Positions 20,991 through 29,662 are shown, numbered from the stretch's first letter. The stretch is DNA of 64,000 nt from Sva-07 sp963698565 (GCA_963698565.1 CAVORH010000011.1:89277-153276), one strand, 5' to 3'. Translations and numbers: made by a program. The notes: generated by a model not told the origin, from the letters alone.

Positions 20991-22172
20991 TCAGTGCACG
21001 CGGGCGTCGGGGAAGATGCGCAGGAAGTTCTCGGCGTAGAACTGGTCGCGAATGCTGTCGGCGCGTTGCCCGAGCGATCCCTCGAACCGGCCGATCGGGT
21101 CCTTGCCGCCCTCGACATGGGGATAGTCGCTCGAGAACAGGTACAGCTCCGGAGCCGATTGGTCGATGAAGGCGCCCACGTCCTCGAACACGTAGGGCGT
21201 GAAGGCCATCTGCGCCCGGAGCATCTCCGACGGCGTGCGTTGCAGCTCGGCGAGGTACTGGTCGACCCTGCTCCACGACCGCACCACCCAGTCGAGGCGT
21301 GTCAGCATCGACGGCACCCATCCTGCGCCGAGTTCGACGCAGGCACCGCGAAGCGACGGGTACTTCTCGAACACACCGTCCATCACCATCACCGAGATGA
21401 ACGTCTCGGGTCCCTGGTGCAGGACCGCCATGTCCTTGCTGCGGATGTTCTCGCCACCGCCCATCCAATCGCGTGCGGGCGCCCGCCCGGTGTTGGCCCA
21501 GCGAGGATCGAGCTGCAACGGCGACCCGCCGACGTGGAGCACGAACGGGGTACCCGAGTCGGCGAGACACTCCCAGAACGGGGCCAGGTCGACGTGGCCG
21601 GGCGAACGCTCACCCGCCGGATGGTGGGGCACCCAGATCGCCTCCAGGCCCGCGTCGAGCGCGAACTCTGCCTCGCGGAGCGCCAGTTCGGGTTCGTCGA
21701 GCGGCACGATCCCCACGCCCATCAGCCGGTCGTCGTCGGCGCAGAACTCGCTCATCGCCCGGTTGTGGGCTCGGGTCGCTCCGTACCGGACATCGACAGA
21801 GAGCGTCCGACTCGGCGAGAACGGCGTCGCCACACTGTGCGTCGCGAACACCAGCTGCTTGCGGAAGCCGAGCATGTCGAGTGCGACCGATCGGTCGTGG
21901 CGGTCGAAGGCACCGAGTGCCTGGATCTCCTTCGACTGCGCGATCAGCTGATCGCCGAGCGCGATCTGGGCCTCGACGTGCTCGTCGGCGTGGCGCCCGC
22001 CGTTGGCCACGATGTCTGCGACCTCCTCGTCGGTGACGAGCGATGCGGCGTAGCTGACCTGTGGAATCCGGTCGCGCACCGCCGGATCGGCGTAGTCGCG
22101 CAGGAAGTCGGGCAGCTCCATGATGTGGCTGTCGGCGTCGTAGAACACCCGGTGTGAGGGTGCGTAGGTCAT
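20991..22172 (-). CDS. Amidohydrolase family protein (Amidohydro_2 type)
   Basis: The 393-aa TIM-barrel hydrolase is of the ACMSD/Amidohydro_2 type. The N-terminus reads FYDADSHIMELPDFL, the DxxxH form of the metal-binding motif. Near 200 is EAIWVPHHP, near 235 FVLHVGGSP (metal His), and at about 350 YLFSSDYPHVEGGKDPI carries the catalytic Asp of SSDYPH. Such proteins hydrolyse or decarboxylate small cyclic or aromatic acids. Its place between pxpA and pxpB (27 bp and 4 bp spacing) suggests processing of a lactam or imide feeding into 5-oxoproline, but that is inference from context only. Confidence 0.85.
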   Translation of the reverse strand: MTYAPSHRVFYDADSHIMELPDFLRDYADPAVRDRIPQVSYAASLVTDEEVADIVANGGRHADEHVEAQIALGDQLIAQSKEIQALGAFDRHDRSVALDMLGFRKQLVFATHSVATPFSPSRTLSVDVRYGATRAHNRAMSEFCADDDRLMGVGIVPLDEPELALREAEFALDAGLEAIWVPHHPAGERSPGHVDLAPFWECLADSGTPFVLHVGGSPLQLDPRWANTGRAPARDWMGGGENIRSKDMAVLHQGPETFISVMVMDGVFEKYPSLRGACVELGAGWVPSMLTRLDWVVRSWSRVDQYLAELQRTPSEMLRAQMAFTPYVFEDVGAFIDQSAPELYLFSSDYPHVEGGKDPIGRFEGSLGQRADSIRDQFYAENFLRIFPDARVH

Positions 22173-22199
22173 GCGTGGCCCCGTTCTGCGCGTGTGCGC

Positions 22200-22961
22200 T
22201 CAGTCGGTGAAACGGTAGACGCCGACGCCTGCGGCATCGAGTGCCGAGCGCACGGCCCGAGCGAGATCGACGGCCCCAGGGGTGTCGCCGTGCACGCAGA
22301 TCGAGCGGGCGCGGATGCTCACGACGGTGCCGTCGAACGCGACGACTTCGTTGTCGGTGGCGATCCGCACCGCCCGCTCGGCGACCACGTCGACGTCGGT
22401 GAGCACGCTTCCGGCCTCGCGACGAGACACGAGACCGCCGTCGGGTCGGTAGGCGCGGTCGGCGAACGCCTCGGCCACGGCCTCCAGCCCCGCCTCGTCG
22501 GCAGCGGCCAGCAGCTCCGAGCCCGGGAGTCCGAGGACCGCGAGCGACGGGTCGTACTCGGCGGCTGCCGCAACGAGCGCCCGGGCGGCGGCGGGATGGG
22601 TCGCCGTCGCGTGGTACAGCGCTCCGTGTGGCTTGACGTAGGAGATCTCGGTGCCCGCCACCTGCGCGAACGCATCGAGCGCACCGAGCTGGTAGAGGAC
22701 GGCGTCGCGGAGTTCGTCGGGCGCCATGTCGAGATGACGACGACCGAATCCGGGGAGGTCGGGGAACGACACCTGTGCGCCGACCGCCACATCGTTCTGC
22801 ACCGCCAGCCTGCAGGTCGCCCGGAGCACCGACGGGTCGCCGGCGTGGAACCCGCAGGCCACGTTCGCGCTGGTGACGATGCCCAGCATCGCGGCGTCGT
22901 CACCGAGCGTCCAGACCCCGTACGACTCCCCCAGGTCACTGTTGACGTCGATGGCGACCAT
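22200..22961 (-). CDS. pxpA: 5-oxoprolinase subunit PxpA (LamB/YcsF family)
   Basis: The 253-aa LamB/YcsF protein is the catalytic hydrolase of 5-oxoprolinase. Diagnostic segments: VDVNSDLGESYG-like start (AIDVNSDLGESYGVW), SANVACGFHAGDPSVLRAT near 31-49, AQVSFPDLPGFGRR near 62-75, SYVKPHGALYHAT near 107-119 and SICVHGDTPGAVDLA near the end. ATG 22961 begins 30 bp past the prcA stop on the same strand. The run pxpA-amidohydrolase-pxpB-pxpC appears to be one operon, possibly read through from prcBA. Confidence 0.93.
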   Translation of the reverse strand: MVAIDVNSDLGESYGVWTLGDDAAMLGIVTSANVACGFHAGDPSVLRATCRLAVQNDVAVGAQVSFPDLPGFGRRHLDMAPDELRDAVLYQLGALDAFAQVAGTEISYVKPHGALYHATATHPAAARALVAAAAEYDPSLAVLGLPGSELLAAADEAGLEAVAEAFADRAYRPDGGLVSRREAGSVLTDVDVVAERAVRIATDNEVVAFDGTVVSIRARSICVHGDTPGAVDLARAVRSALDAAGVGVYRFTD

Positions 22962-22991
22962 GCCTCGATGGTACGCCTCGCGCCGACCGGC

Positions 22992-23660
22992 TCAGGCGCC
23001 GAGGTCGGTGGTGGTCAGCCGGTGGAAGCACCGGCGACCGTTGGTACGAGACAGGTCTGCGACTTCGAGGTCGTCGTCGGAGATCTGCCGATCGGGCCCA
23101 CCGAGCGCTGCCCGGCCCAGTGCGATCGCTGCCGCGCGATCCAGCCCGTCGGTCCAGTTCTCGGCGAGCCGGGCGCTGATCGCCTCGGCGTCACCACCGA
23201 TCGCTGCGTAGTCGCGCTCGTCGACGACCGTGCCGTCGTAGAGCAGGTGGAACATCTGGTCGCCGGACGGTTCGAGGCCGACTTCGGCGACGAGGATCTC
23301 CACCTCCATCGGCTTCATCTCGTGCGTGAAGATCGTTCCGAGCATCTGGGCATAGCTGTTCGCCAGGCTTCGAGCATCGACGTCGTCGCGCGAGTACTGG
23401 AAGCCCTTCAGGTCGGCGGCCCGGACACCCGCGACGCGCAGCTGGTCGAACTCGTTGTACTTGCCGACGCCGGCGAACGCGATGCGGTCGTAGATCTCGC
23501 TGACCTTGCGCAACGTCTCCGATGCGTTCTCGGCGACGATCACGATGCCCTCGGTGTAGCGGACTGCGACCAGTGCACGCCCTCGGGCGATGCCCTTGCG
23601 TGCGAAGTCGGCACGGTCCTTCATCATCTGTTCGGGAGCGACGTAGAACGGCATGCTCAT
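22992..23660 (-). CDS. prcA: Proteasome subunit alpha
   Basis: The 222-aa alpha subunit forms the outer rings and gates of the 20S proteasome. The actinobacterial N-terminus FYVAPEQMMKDRADFARKGI is the gate and H0 helix, followed by RGRALVAVRYTEGIVIVAEN. RIAFAGVGKYNEFDQLR and YSRDDVDARSLANSYAQ are family blocks. ATG 23660 overlaps the prcB stop (ATGA), guaranteeing coupled synthesis. Order pup-prcB-prcA equals that of Mycobacterium. The C-terminus lacks a long acidic tail. The next gene downstream, pxpA, is unrelated in function. Confidence 0.96.
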   Translation of the reverse strand: MSMPFYVAPEQMMKDRADFARKGIARGRALVAVRYTEGIVIVAENASETLRKVSEIYDRIAFAGVGKYNEFDQLRVAGVRAADLKGFQYSRDDVDARSLANSYAQMLGTIFTHEMKPMEVEILVAEVGLEPSGDQMFHLLYDGTVVDERDYAAIGGDAEAISARLAENWTDGLDRAAAIALGRAALGGPDRQISDDDLEVADLSRTNGRRCFHRLTTTDLGA

Positions 23661-24448
23661 CGCGAACGCACCTCCGCGACGATCGTCTCGTACCGTGCGG
23701 CGAGATCGTCGTCGTCGAGCCGGGTCCACCCGGTGGCGTCGATCGTGGCGACCACGGGATAGATGCCGCGCAGCACGTCGGGACCTCCGGTGGCCGAGTC
23801 GGCATCGGCCGCCTCCCACAGCGCTCGCGCGGCGAGGTTGACGGCGTCGTCCCGGCTCATGCCGGAACGGAAACCGACCTTGATCACCGTGCCGGCGTGC
23901 AGGCTTCCCGACCCCGTTGCGACGTAGTCGCGCTCTTCGTAGCGGCCACCCGTGGCGTCGTAGTCCCAGAGCCGCCCACACTCGCGACGCAGGTCGTAGC
24001 CGCCGAAGATCGGGACCACGACCATGCCCATCATCGCTGCCTGGAGGTTGCCCCGAACCATCATCGACAGTTGGTTCGCCTTGCCTTCCAGGCTGATCGC
24101 TGTTCCCTCGACCTTCTCGTAGTGCTCGAGTTGCAGCTGGAACAGCCGGACCATCTCCATCGCTGCGCCGGCTGCGCCCGCGATGGCGACGCCGCTGTGC
24201 CGGTCGGCCTCGACGACCTTCTCCATCGTGCGGTGCGAGATCAGGTTGCCGGAGGTGGCACGTCGGTCGCCCGCCATCACGACACCGTCGGCGTAGGTGA
24301 GCGCAACGCACGTGGTGGCGTGCGGCACCGACAGATCGCGCATCAGCTCCGTGGAAGCGCCGACGACGGGTACCGGGCCGAGGCCCACGCGACGCAGCAA
24401 CTCCGGAAAGCTCGACCCCGGATCGTCCGAGGTCGAGAAGATCGGCAT
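23657..24448 (-). CDS. prcB: Proteasome subunit beta (N-terminal Thr hydrolase)
   Basis: The 263-aa precursor forms the inner catalytic rings. Self-cleavage should occur in VPHA/TTCVAL, freeing Thr45 as nucleophile; a 44-residue propeptide is close to known ones. The pre-cleavage residue is Ala where most have Gly. Supporting residues Asp17 and Lys33 of the mature form appear in VMAGDRRAT and the downstream strand, and FGGYDLRR and SGSLHAGTVIKVG are family motifs. I take ATG 24448, ten bases past the pup stop; an ATG at 24481 would add 11 residues inside pup. It overlaps prcA by four bases. Confidence 0.94.
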   Translation of the reverse strand: MPIFSTSDDPGSSFPELLRRVGLGPVPVVGASTELMRDLSVPHATTCVALTYADGVVMAGDRRATSGNLISHRTMEKVVEADRHSGVAIAGAAGAAMEMVRLFQLQLEHYEKVEGTAISLEGKANQLSMMVRGNLQAAMMGMVVVPIFGGYDLRRECGRLWDYDATGGRYEERDYVATGSGSLHAGTVIKVGFRSGMSRDDAVNLAARALWEAADADSATGGPDVLRGIYPVVATIDATGWTRLDDDDLAARYETIVAEVRSR

Positions 24449-24458
24449 CGTCACGGGA

Positions 24459-24656
24459 TCACTGACCACCCTTTTGCACATAGGACTTCACGAAGTCCTC
24501 GGCGTTGGTCTCCAACACCTCGTCGATCTCGTCGAGCAGGTCGTCGAGCTCGGCCTTCAGCTTCTCGCCGGTCTCGGTGACCGCCGGCGCAGCCTCGACC
24601 GTGGCCTCGGCGTCGCGGCTCGTGGTGCCCTTCGACTTCTGGGTGCGTTCTGCCAT
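24459..24656 (-). CDS. pup: Prokaryotic ubiquitin-like protein Pup
   Basis: The 65-aa, intrinsically disordered protein modifier. The C-terminal half ELDDLLDEIDEVLETNAEDF is the acidic segment that forms a helix on the ARC/Mpa coiled coil, and the end YVQKGGQ is diagnostic. The terminal Gln65 means it must be deamidated by Dop to Glu before PafA can ligate it. The N-terminus is Thr/Lys-rich (MAERTQKSKGTTSRD). ATG 24656 follows the dop stop by 43 bp. Order dop-pup-prcB-prcA is the standard actinobacterial one. Confidence 0.97.
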   Translation of the reverse strand: MAERTQKSKGTTSRDAEATVEAAPAVTETGEKLKAELDDLLDEIDEVLETNAEDFVKSYVQKGGQ

Positions 24657-24699
24657 CAGCGTGTGCTTCCCTTCGGTGAGTCGGATGAATCGTGTTCGA

Positions 24700-26193
24700 T
24701 CACTGGCCGAGACGGTCGAGGAGTTCTCGTGCCGTCCCGCTCTCGTCGATCAACGTAGCAACGTGTTCGGCCGTGCCACGCAATGGTTCCATCATGGGAA
24801 CCCGACGGAGTGGATCGCGTCCGATGTCGAACACGAGCGAGTCCCAGTTCGCGGCGACGACGTCGTCGGGGTACTTCTGGAGGCAGCGGCCGCGGAAGTA
24901 GGCCCGGGTCGTGGTCGGCGGCTCGGTCATCGCGCTGGCCACCTCGGCCGGCGTCACGATCGTGTCGAGTCCGGCCCGCATCGCCAGGCAGCGATCGGCG
25001 CGGAGGTCGTGGTACTGCAGGTCGATCGCCTTGAGACGCATCGAACCGGGGGCGATGTCGTGCCGAGCGGCGTAGCCCTCGACGAGACGTTGTTTGGCGA
25101 CCCAGTCGACCTGGCTCGCCACCGATGCCGGATCGGACTCGAGCCCGGTCAGCACCGCTTCCCAGCGGTCGAGGACGTCGAGCGCCACGTCCTCGCCGAC
25201 GCATGCGAGACCGTGCGACTGCTCGTACTTGCGGGCCCGCTCCAGCAGTCCCCATTGGATCTCGAGCGCAGTCGCCCGGCTCCCGTCGCGCAGCATGATC
25301 GTCTGTCGGAGCGACGGATCGTGGCTGACCTGCCGGATCGCCGCCACCGGGTTGCCGAGCAGCCAGTCGTCGCCCAGTTCGTCGTCCTCGATCATCGACA
25401 GGACGACCGCCGTGGTGGCGACCTTGAGGTACGTGGCCACCTCGCTCATGTTGGCATCGCCGACGATCACGTGCAGCCGCCGGTACTTCTGCGCGTCGGC
25501 GTGCGGCTCGTCACGAGTGTTGACGATCGGCCGTTTCAGGGTGGTCTCGAGGCCGATCTCCTCCTCGAAGAAGTCGGCGCGTTGGCTGAGCTGGTAGGGC
25601 ACGTGATCGTTCGGGCGTCCTGGCAGCTCACAGCCGACCTTGCCGGCGCCACAGAACACCTGGCGGGTGACGAAGTGCGACGTGATCTGGCTGGCGAGAC
25701 GACCGAAGGGCACCTCGCGTGCGATCAGGTAGTTCTCGTGGCAGCCATAGCTGTTGCCCTTGCCATCGGAGTTGTTCTTGTGGACGATGATCTCGCCGCC
25801 ATCGGGCAGGAGGGCGGCGACGTGGATCATCGACGCCCGCACGATCTCCTCGGCGGCGCGGTCCCACACGAGCGCTTCGCGGGCGGTCGTGACCTCCGGG
25901 GTGGAGATCTCGGGATGCGCATGGTCGACGTAGTAGCGGGCGCCGTTGGTGAGCACGGCGTTGACGAGCATCGTCTCGACCTCGGGCGCCAGGGAGTCGT
26001 CGAGCGAGAAGCCGCGGGCGTCGTTCGCCGGCTGCTCGTCCTCGAAGTCCCAGCCGATGCGTCCCCGTTCGCGGTCGGTGGCCGCGACGTAGGCGTTGAT
26101 CAGCATCGACGACGCCGACACGGGGTTGTTGTCGCCCCCGCGCACGACGATGCCGTACTCGGTCTCGATCCCGCAGACCTTGGTCAGCGCCAT
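24700..26193 (-). CDS. dop: Pup deamidase/depupylase Dop
   Basis: The 497-aa relative of PafA converts Pup-Gln to Pup-Glu and removes Pup from conjugates. The same fold is present: CGIETEYGIVVRG at the start, HKNNSDGKGNSYGCHENYL near 140-158, NTRDEPHADAQKYRRLHVIV and GDANMSEVATYL. Dop-specific are the long insertion after residue 40 (GRIGWDFEDEQPANDARGFS, the Dop loop) and the TTTRAYFRGRCLQKY C-terminal segment. Length matches Dop (about 500) rather than PafA (about 450). It heads dop-pup-prcBA; a hairpin at 26281 separates it from the enoyl reductase gene. Confidence 0.97.
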   Translation of the reverse strand: MALTKVCGIETEYGIVVRGGDNNPVSASSMLINAYVAATDRERGRIGWDFEDEQPANDARGFSLDDSLAPEVETMLVNAVLTNGARYYVDHAHPEISTPEVTTAREALVWDRAAEEIVRASMIHVAALLPDGGEIIVHKNNSDGKGNSYGCHENYLIAREVPFGRLASQITSHFVTRQVFCGAGKVGCELPGRPNDHVPYQLSQRADFFEEEIGLETTLKRPIVNTRDEPHADAQKYRRLHVIVGDANMSEVATYLKVATTAVVLSMIEDDELGDDWLLGNPVAAIRQVSHDPSLRQTIMLRDGSRATALEIQWGLLERARKYEQSHGLACVGEDVALDVLDRWEAVLTGLESDPASVASQVDWVAKQRLVEGYAARHDIAPGSMRLKAIDLQYHDLRADRCLAMRAGLDTIVTPAEVASAMTEPPTTTRAYFRGRCLQKYPDDVVAANWDSLVFDIGRDPLRRVPMMEPLRGTAEHVATLIDESGTARELLDRLGQ

Positions 26194-26280
26194 TCCCTGA
26201 ACCTATCGGAGCTGCCGCTCCTGGTGATGTTCAGCTCGGCGATGTTCCCAGCCAGCTCGGAGTCCGCGACGACACCTGTT

Positions 26281-26322
26281 GCGATGAGCCAGACCACCGC
26301 ATGAGGTGGTGTGGCTCATCAG
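26281..26322. terminator. Long hairpin between the enoyl-reductase gene and dop, GATGAG/CTCATC type
   Basis: GATGAGCCAGACCACC (26283-26298) pairs with GGTGGTGTGGCTCATC (26305-26320) with one mismatch and a 6-nt loop. It lies about 40 nt past the end of the enoyl-reductase gene and 90 nt before dop, so it probably ends the arc transcript and makes dop start a new one. The outer stem recurs at 5013 and 32687. Confidence 0.65.
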
Positions 26323-26361
26323 CAGGCTGGGGCGGGCCGCCGACGTGCTGGTGCGCCGCGC

Positions 26362-27579
26362 TCAGAGCACGTCGAATCGCACGCCGGCGTGCGATTCCAA
26401 GCGCTCGATCAGCGCGTCGCCGAACGCGCTCGCAGGAGTCCAGAAACCGCCCCCGACGTCCTTCGGCGACAGGTCGAGGAAGGCGACCGCGGCCTCGCTC
26501 AACATCTTCGCGGTCGAGCCGTAGCCGGGATCCTGATCGCCGGTGACCTTCGTGGCGATCGTGTCGCCCGATGCGGTGCGGCCGGCGAAGCGGACGTCGA
26601 ACCAGCCCGCCAGTTGCGCAGCGGGCGACGGGCCGGACCCCGGCTTCGGCAGCACCTTGCCCAGGAGCCGACGGGTGGGGCCGAGCGCAGCCACCCCGGC
26701 GAACGCTGCCAGCCCGGCGGTCATCGCGTACGCCTTGACCGCGCCCGTCGCGCCGTCGCCGGTCATCATCGTCTCGCCGTAGGTGAAGTCGGGTCCCCAC
26801 GGCCGGCCGAGGAGTGCATGGGTCCGTCGCACGACCGCCGTGTTCGTCGGTGCCATCACGAACGGCGCCACCCAGCTCTCGAAACGGTCGTCGCGGGTCG
26901 GGCGTTCCATCCCGGGTTGCGGCGGTCCCGATCGCTGGTCGACCGGTGCGAGCACGTACGGATCCTCGAGGGTGGCGCGCACCTCGGGATCGTCGGCGGC
27001 CTCCTCGATCAGGTTCATCACGCTGGCGATCGTGCCGCCACTCGCTCCCCCCTTCGCCCCGGCGACCGACATGCGCACCTCGACGCAGGGCTCACCGAAC
27101 TGTTCGATCGACCGTTGCTGCGTGAACCACGTACCGAGATCGGACGGGATCGAGTCGAACCCGCACGCATGCACGATCCGGGATCCCGTCTCCTCGGCGC
27201 GCGCCTGGTGGGCGTCGATCATGCGACGCATCCACTGCACCTCGCCGGTCAGATCGCAGTAGTCGATTCCCGCCTCGACTGCGGCAGCCACCAGCTCGGA
27301 GCCGTAGAGCGCATACGGACCGACCGTGGACATCACGACACGGGTCGAAGCGGCCATCGCGTCGAGCGACGCACGGTCCGAGGCATCGGCGACGATGCGT
27401 GGCACGTCGGCGCCCGTGCGACGAGCCACGTCGGCGAGCTTGTCCGCGTTGCGGCCGGCGATCGCCCAGCGCAGCTTGCCGACGGCCCCGTGGCGCTGCA
27501 CCAGGTACCGACAGACGATCTCGCCGACGAAGCTGGTCGCCCCGTAGACGACGAGGTCGTACTCGCGGCGCCCGGTCAC
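26362..27579 (-). CDS. Saccharopine-dehydrogenase-like / trans-acting enoyl reductase family protein
   Basis: A 405-aa NAD(P)-binding protein. The Rossmann start is YDLVVYGATSFVGEIVCRYL (residues 7-26, GATSFxG), then WAIAGRNADKL as in trans-acting enoyl reductases of mycobacterial PDIM synthesis and eukaryotic saccharopine dehydrogenase-like oxidoreductases. VMSTVGPYALYGSELV and YCDLTGEVQWMRRMI are family motifs; ACGFDSIPSDLG is highly conserved. No polyketide synthase is present, so the substrate is unknown. It overlaps the stop of the arc gene (ATGA), an association worth noting as it sits between ARC and dop. Confidence 0.82.
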   Translation of the reverse strand: MTGRREYDLVVYGATSFVGEIVCRYLVQRHGAVGKLRWAIAGRNADKLADVARRTGADVPRIVADASDRASLDAMAASTRVVMSTVGPYALYGSELVAAAVEAGIDYCDLTGEVQWMRRMIDAHQARAEETGSRIVHACGFDSIPSDLGTWFTQQRSIEQFGEPCVEVRMSVAGAKGGASGGTIASVMNLIEEAADDPEVRATLEDPYVLAPVDQRSGPPQPGMERPTRDDRFESWVAPFVMAPTNTAVVRRTHALLGRPWGPDFTYGETMMTGDGATGAVKAYAMTAGLAAFAGVAALGPTRRLLGKVLPKPGSGPSPAAQLAGWFDVRFAGRTASGDTIATKVTGDQDPGYGSTAKMLSEAAVAFLDLSPKDVGGGFWTPASAFGDALIERLESHAGVRFDVL

Positions 27580-29306
27580 AGGTACTGACCGGTCGCGACC
27601 CGCTCGATCGCTCGGCCGCCGGCCCCGTCGATCTCGGCTGTCTCGGACACCAGCGTGCGGATGAACACGATCCGCTCACCCTTCTTGCCGGAGATCTTCG
27701 CCCAGTCGTCCGGGTTGGTGGTGTTCGGCAGGTCCTCGTGCTCCTTGTACTCCTGCTTGATCGAGGCGAGTAGATCCTGCGTGCTGACGCCCTTGGCGCC
27801 ACCGTCGATCACCCGCTTGATCGCGAGCTTCTTGGCTCGGCGGACCACGTTCTCGATCATCGCCCCGGACGAGAAGTCCTTGTAGTAGAGGATCTCCTTG
27901 TCGCCGTTCTGGTACGTCACCTCGAGGAATCGATTCGCCTCGTCGTCGCGGTACATCTCGGTGACGGTCGCCTCGATCATGTCGGGGATCGACTCGCCGG
28001 CGGCGATCGGGATCTCGTCGGTCAGGTACCGGGCGAAGATCGCCTTCGCAGCCTCGGCGTTCGGGCGCTCGATCTTGATCTTGACGTCGAGTCGCCCGGG
28101 TCGCAGGATCGCGGGGTCGATCAGATCCTCCCGGTTGGTGGCGCCGATCACGATGACGTTCTTGAGGCCCTCGACGCCATCGATCTCGGCGAGCAGCTGC
28201 GGCACGATCGTCGACTCCATGTCGGAGCTGATGCCCGACCCACGTGTGCGGAACATCGAGTCCATCTCGTCGAAGAACACGATGACGGGCCAGCCCTCGT
28301 CGCTCTTCTCACGCGCCCGTTGGAACACGAGGCGGATCTGCCGCTCGGTCTCGCCGACGTACTTGTTGAGCAGTTCCGGGCCCTTGATGTTGATGAAGTA
28401 GCTGTGCCCCTTGCCCTCGCCGACGGTCTCGGCGACCTTCTTCGCGAGGCTGTTCGCCACGGCCTTCGCGATCAGCGTCTTGCCACATCCAGGAGGGCCG
28501 TACAGCAGGATGCCCTTCGGTGCCGGGAGTTGGTGCTCGGCGAACAGATCCTGGTGCAGGAACGGCAGCTCCACGGCGTCGGCGATCTGCTCGATCTGGT
28601 CGTCGAGTCCGCCGATGTCGGTGTAGGCGATGTCGGGCACCTCTTCGAGGAGCAGGTGCTCCACCTCGGGCCGCGGCAGCTTCTCGAGGAGCAGGTTCGA
28701 CCGGGTGTCGAGCCGCAAGTGGTCGCCCGACCGGATGTGGGTGCCGCGGATCGCGTCCGCGAGCTCGCAGACCCGCTCCTCGTCGGCGCGCCCGACGACG
28801 ACGATCCGCACACCGTCGTCCATGACCTCCTTGACCGTCACCACCTCACCGGTGATCTCGGGCTGGCGCGCCATCACGACGTTGTAGCTCTCGTTGAGCA
28901 CGACCTCGGCGCCCCGGTCGAGGAGTTCGTGGTCGATGTCGGGATGCAGGGAGACACGCATCTTGCGGCCGCTGGTGAGGATGTCGACGGTGTCGTCGTC
29001 GTTCTTGCCGACGACCACGCCGTACGCCGATGGCGGCTGCGAGAGCTTGTCGACCTCGTCGCGCAGCGTGGCGATGTGCTCGCGCGCCTCGCGCAGCGTG
29101 TACGACAGCTTCTCGTTCTGTCCGATCGCCGCTGCGAGCTGCCCCTTGGTCTCGAGCAGACGCTCCTCGAGCGAGTGGACCCGCTTCGGAGCGTCGGCGA
29201 GCCGGAGGCGCAGGAGCGTCACTTCCTCCTGCAGTGCGACGAGTTGATCGTGCTCGTTGCGGTTGGCGTTCGATTCGGCGGAGCGATCGTCACCAGCAGA
29301 TGCCAT
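27576..29306 (-). CDS. arc: Proteasome-associated AAA ATPase ARC/Mpa
   Basis: The 576-aa hexameric unfoldase recognises Pup and feeds tagged proteins into the 20S core. An N-terminal coiled coil (about residues 18-75, heptads in LVALQEEVTLLRLRLADAP) is followed by tandem OB domains (about 80-220), then the AAA module with Walker A GPPGCGKT near 270, Walker B VFFDEMDS near 338 and sensor ATNREDL. The C-terminus GQYL carries the penultimate Tyr needed for docking on PrcA. ATG 29306 is used because upstream in-frame codons fall in the promoter shared with the divergent ferredoxin. It overlaps the enoyl-reductase gene. Confidence 0.96.
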   Translation of the reverse strand: MASAGDDRSAESNANRNEHDQLVALQEEVTLLRLRLADAPKRVHSLEERLLETKGQLAAAIGQNEKLSYTLREAREHIATLRDEVDKLSQPPSAYGVVVGKNDDDTVDILTSGRKMRVSLHPDIDHELLDRGAEVVLNESYNVVMARQPEITGEVVTVKEVMDDGVRIVVVGRADEERVCELADAIRGTHIRSGDHLRLDTRSNLLLEKLPRPEVEHLLLEEVPDIAYTDIGGLDDQIEQIADAVELPFLHQDLFAEHQLPAPKGILLYGPPGCGKTLIAKAVANSLAKKVAETVGEGKGHSYFINIKGPELLNKYVGETERQIRLVFQRAREKSDEGWPVIVFFDEMDSMFRTRGSGISSDMESTIVPQLLAEIDGVEGLKNVIVIGATNREDLIDPAILRPGRLDVKIKIERPNAEAAKAIFARYLTDEIPIAAGESIPDMIEATVTEMYRDDEANRFLEVTYQNGDKEILYYKDFSSGAMIENVVRRAKKLAIKRVIDGGAKGVSTQDLLASIKQEYKEHEDLPNTTNPDDWAKISGKKGERIVFIRTLVSETAEIDGAGGRAIERVATGQYL

Positions 29307-29416
29307 GTCGCCGAATGTACACGCGCTCACCGTGAACGTGTTTGCACGTGCTTGGCCGTGTAAAGTGCGAGGCGTAGACAACACTTCATCTTTCGTTCAA
29401 CGAGGAGCCCACTGAC

Positions 29417-29662
29417 ATGAAGGTCTGGATCGACCAGGATCTGTGCACCGGCGACGGCCTGTGCGAGGAGATCGCCCCCGACGTCTTCACCCTGCTCGAC
29501 GATGGCCTCGCCTACGTCGTCGAGGGTGACAAGATCTTCGCCGAGGCCAAGGGCAACCCCCAGGGCGCCGAAGGGCTCGCCGAGATCCCCGACAACCAAC
29601 TCGAGGCCGTGATCGAGTCCGCCGAGGAGTGCCCCGGCGAGTGCATCTACATCGAGCCCTGA
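29417..29662 (+). CDS. Ferredoxin, Asp-containing [3Fe-4S]/[4Fe-4S] type
   Basis: A small acidic 81-aa electron carrier. Cys10, Asp13 and Cys16 (CTGDGLC) and Cys72 followed by Pro (CPGEC, with Cys76) make a single-cluster ferredoxin in which Asp stands at the position of the second Cys, as in [3Fe-4S] or convertible clusters; such ferredoxins commonly serve P450s. The middle is loosely like DVFTLLDDGLAYVV. AGGAG lies 9 nt before ATG 29417. It is divergent from arc with 110 bp between starts. No P450 or reductase is in the window, so its partner is unknown. Confidence 0.88.
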   Translation: MKVWIDQDLCTGDGLCEEIAPDVFTLLDDGLAYVVEGDKIFAEAKGNPQGAEGLAEIPDNQLEAVIESAEECPGECIYIEP

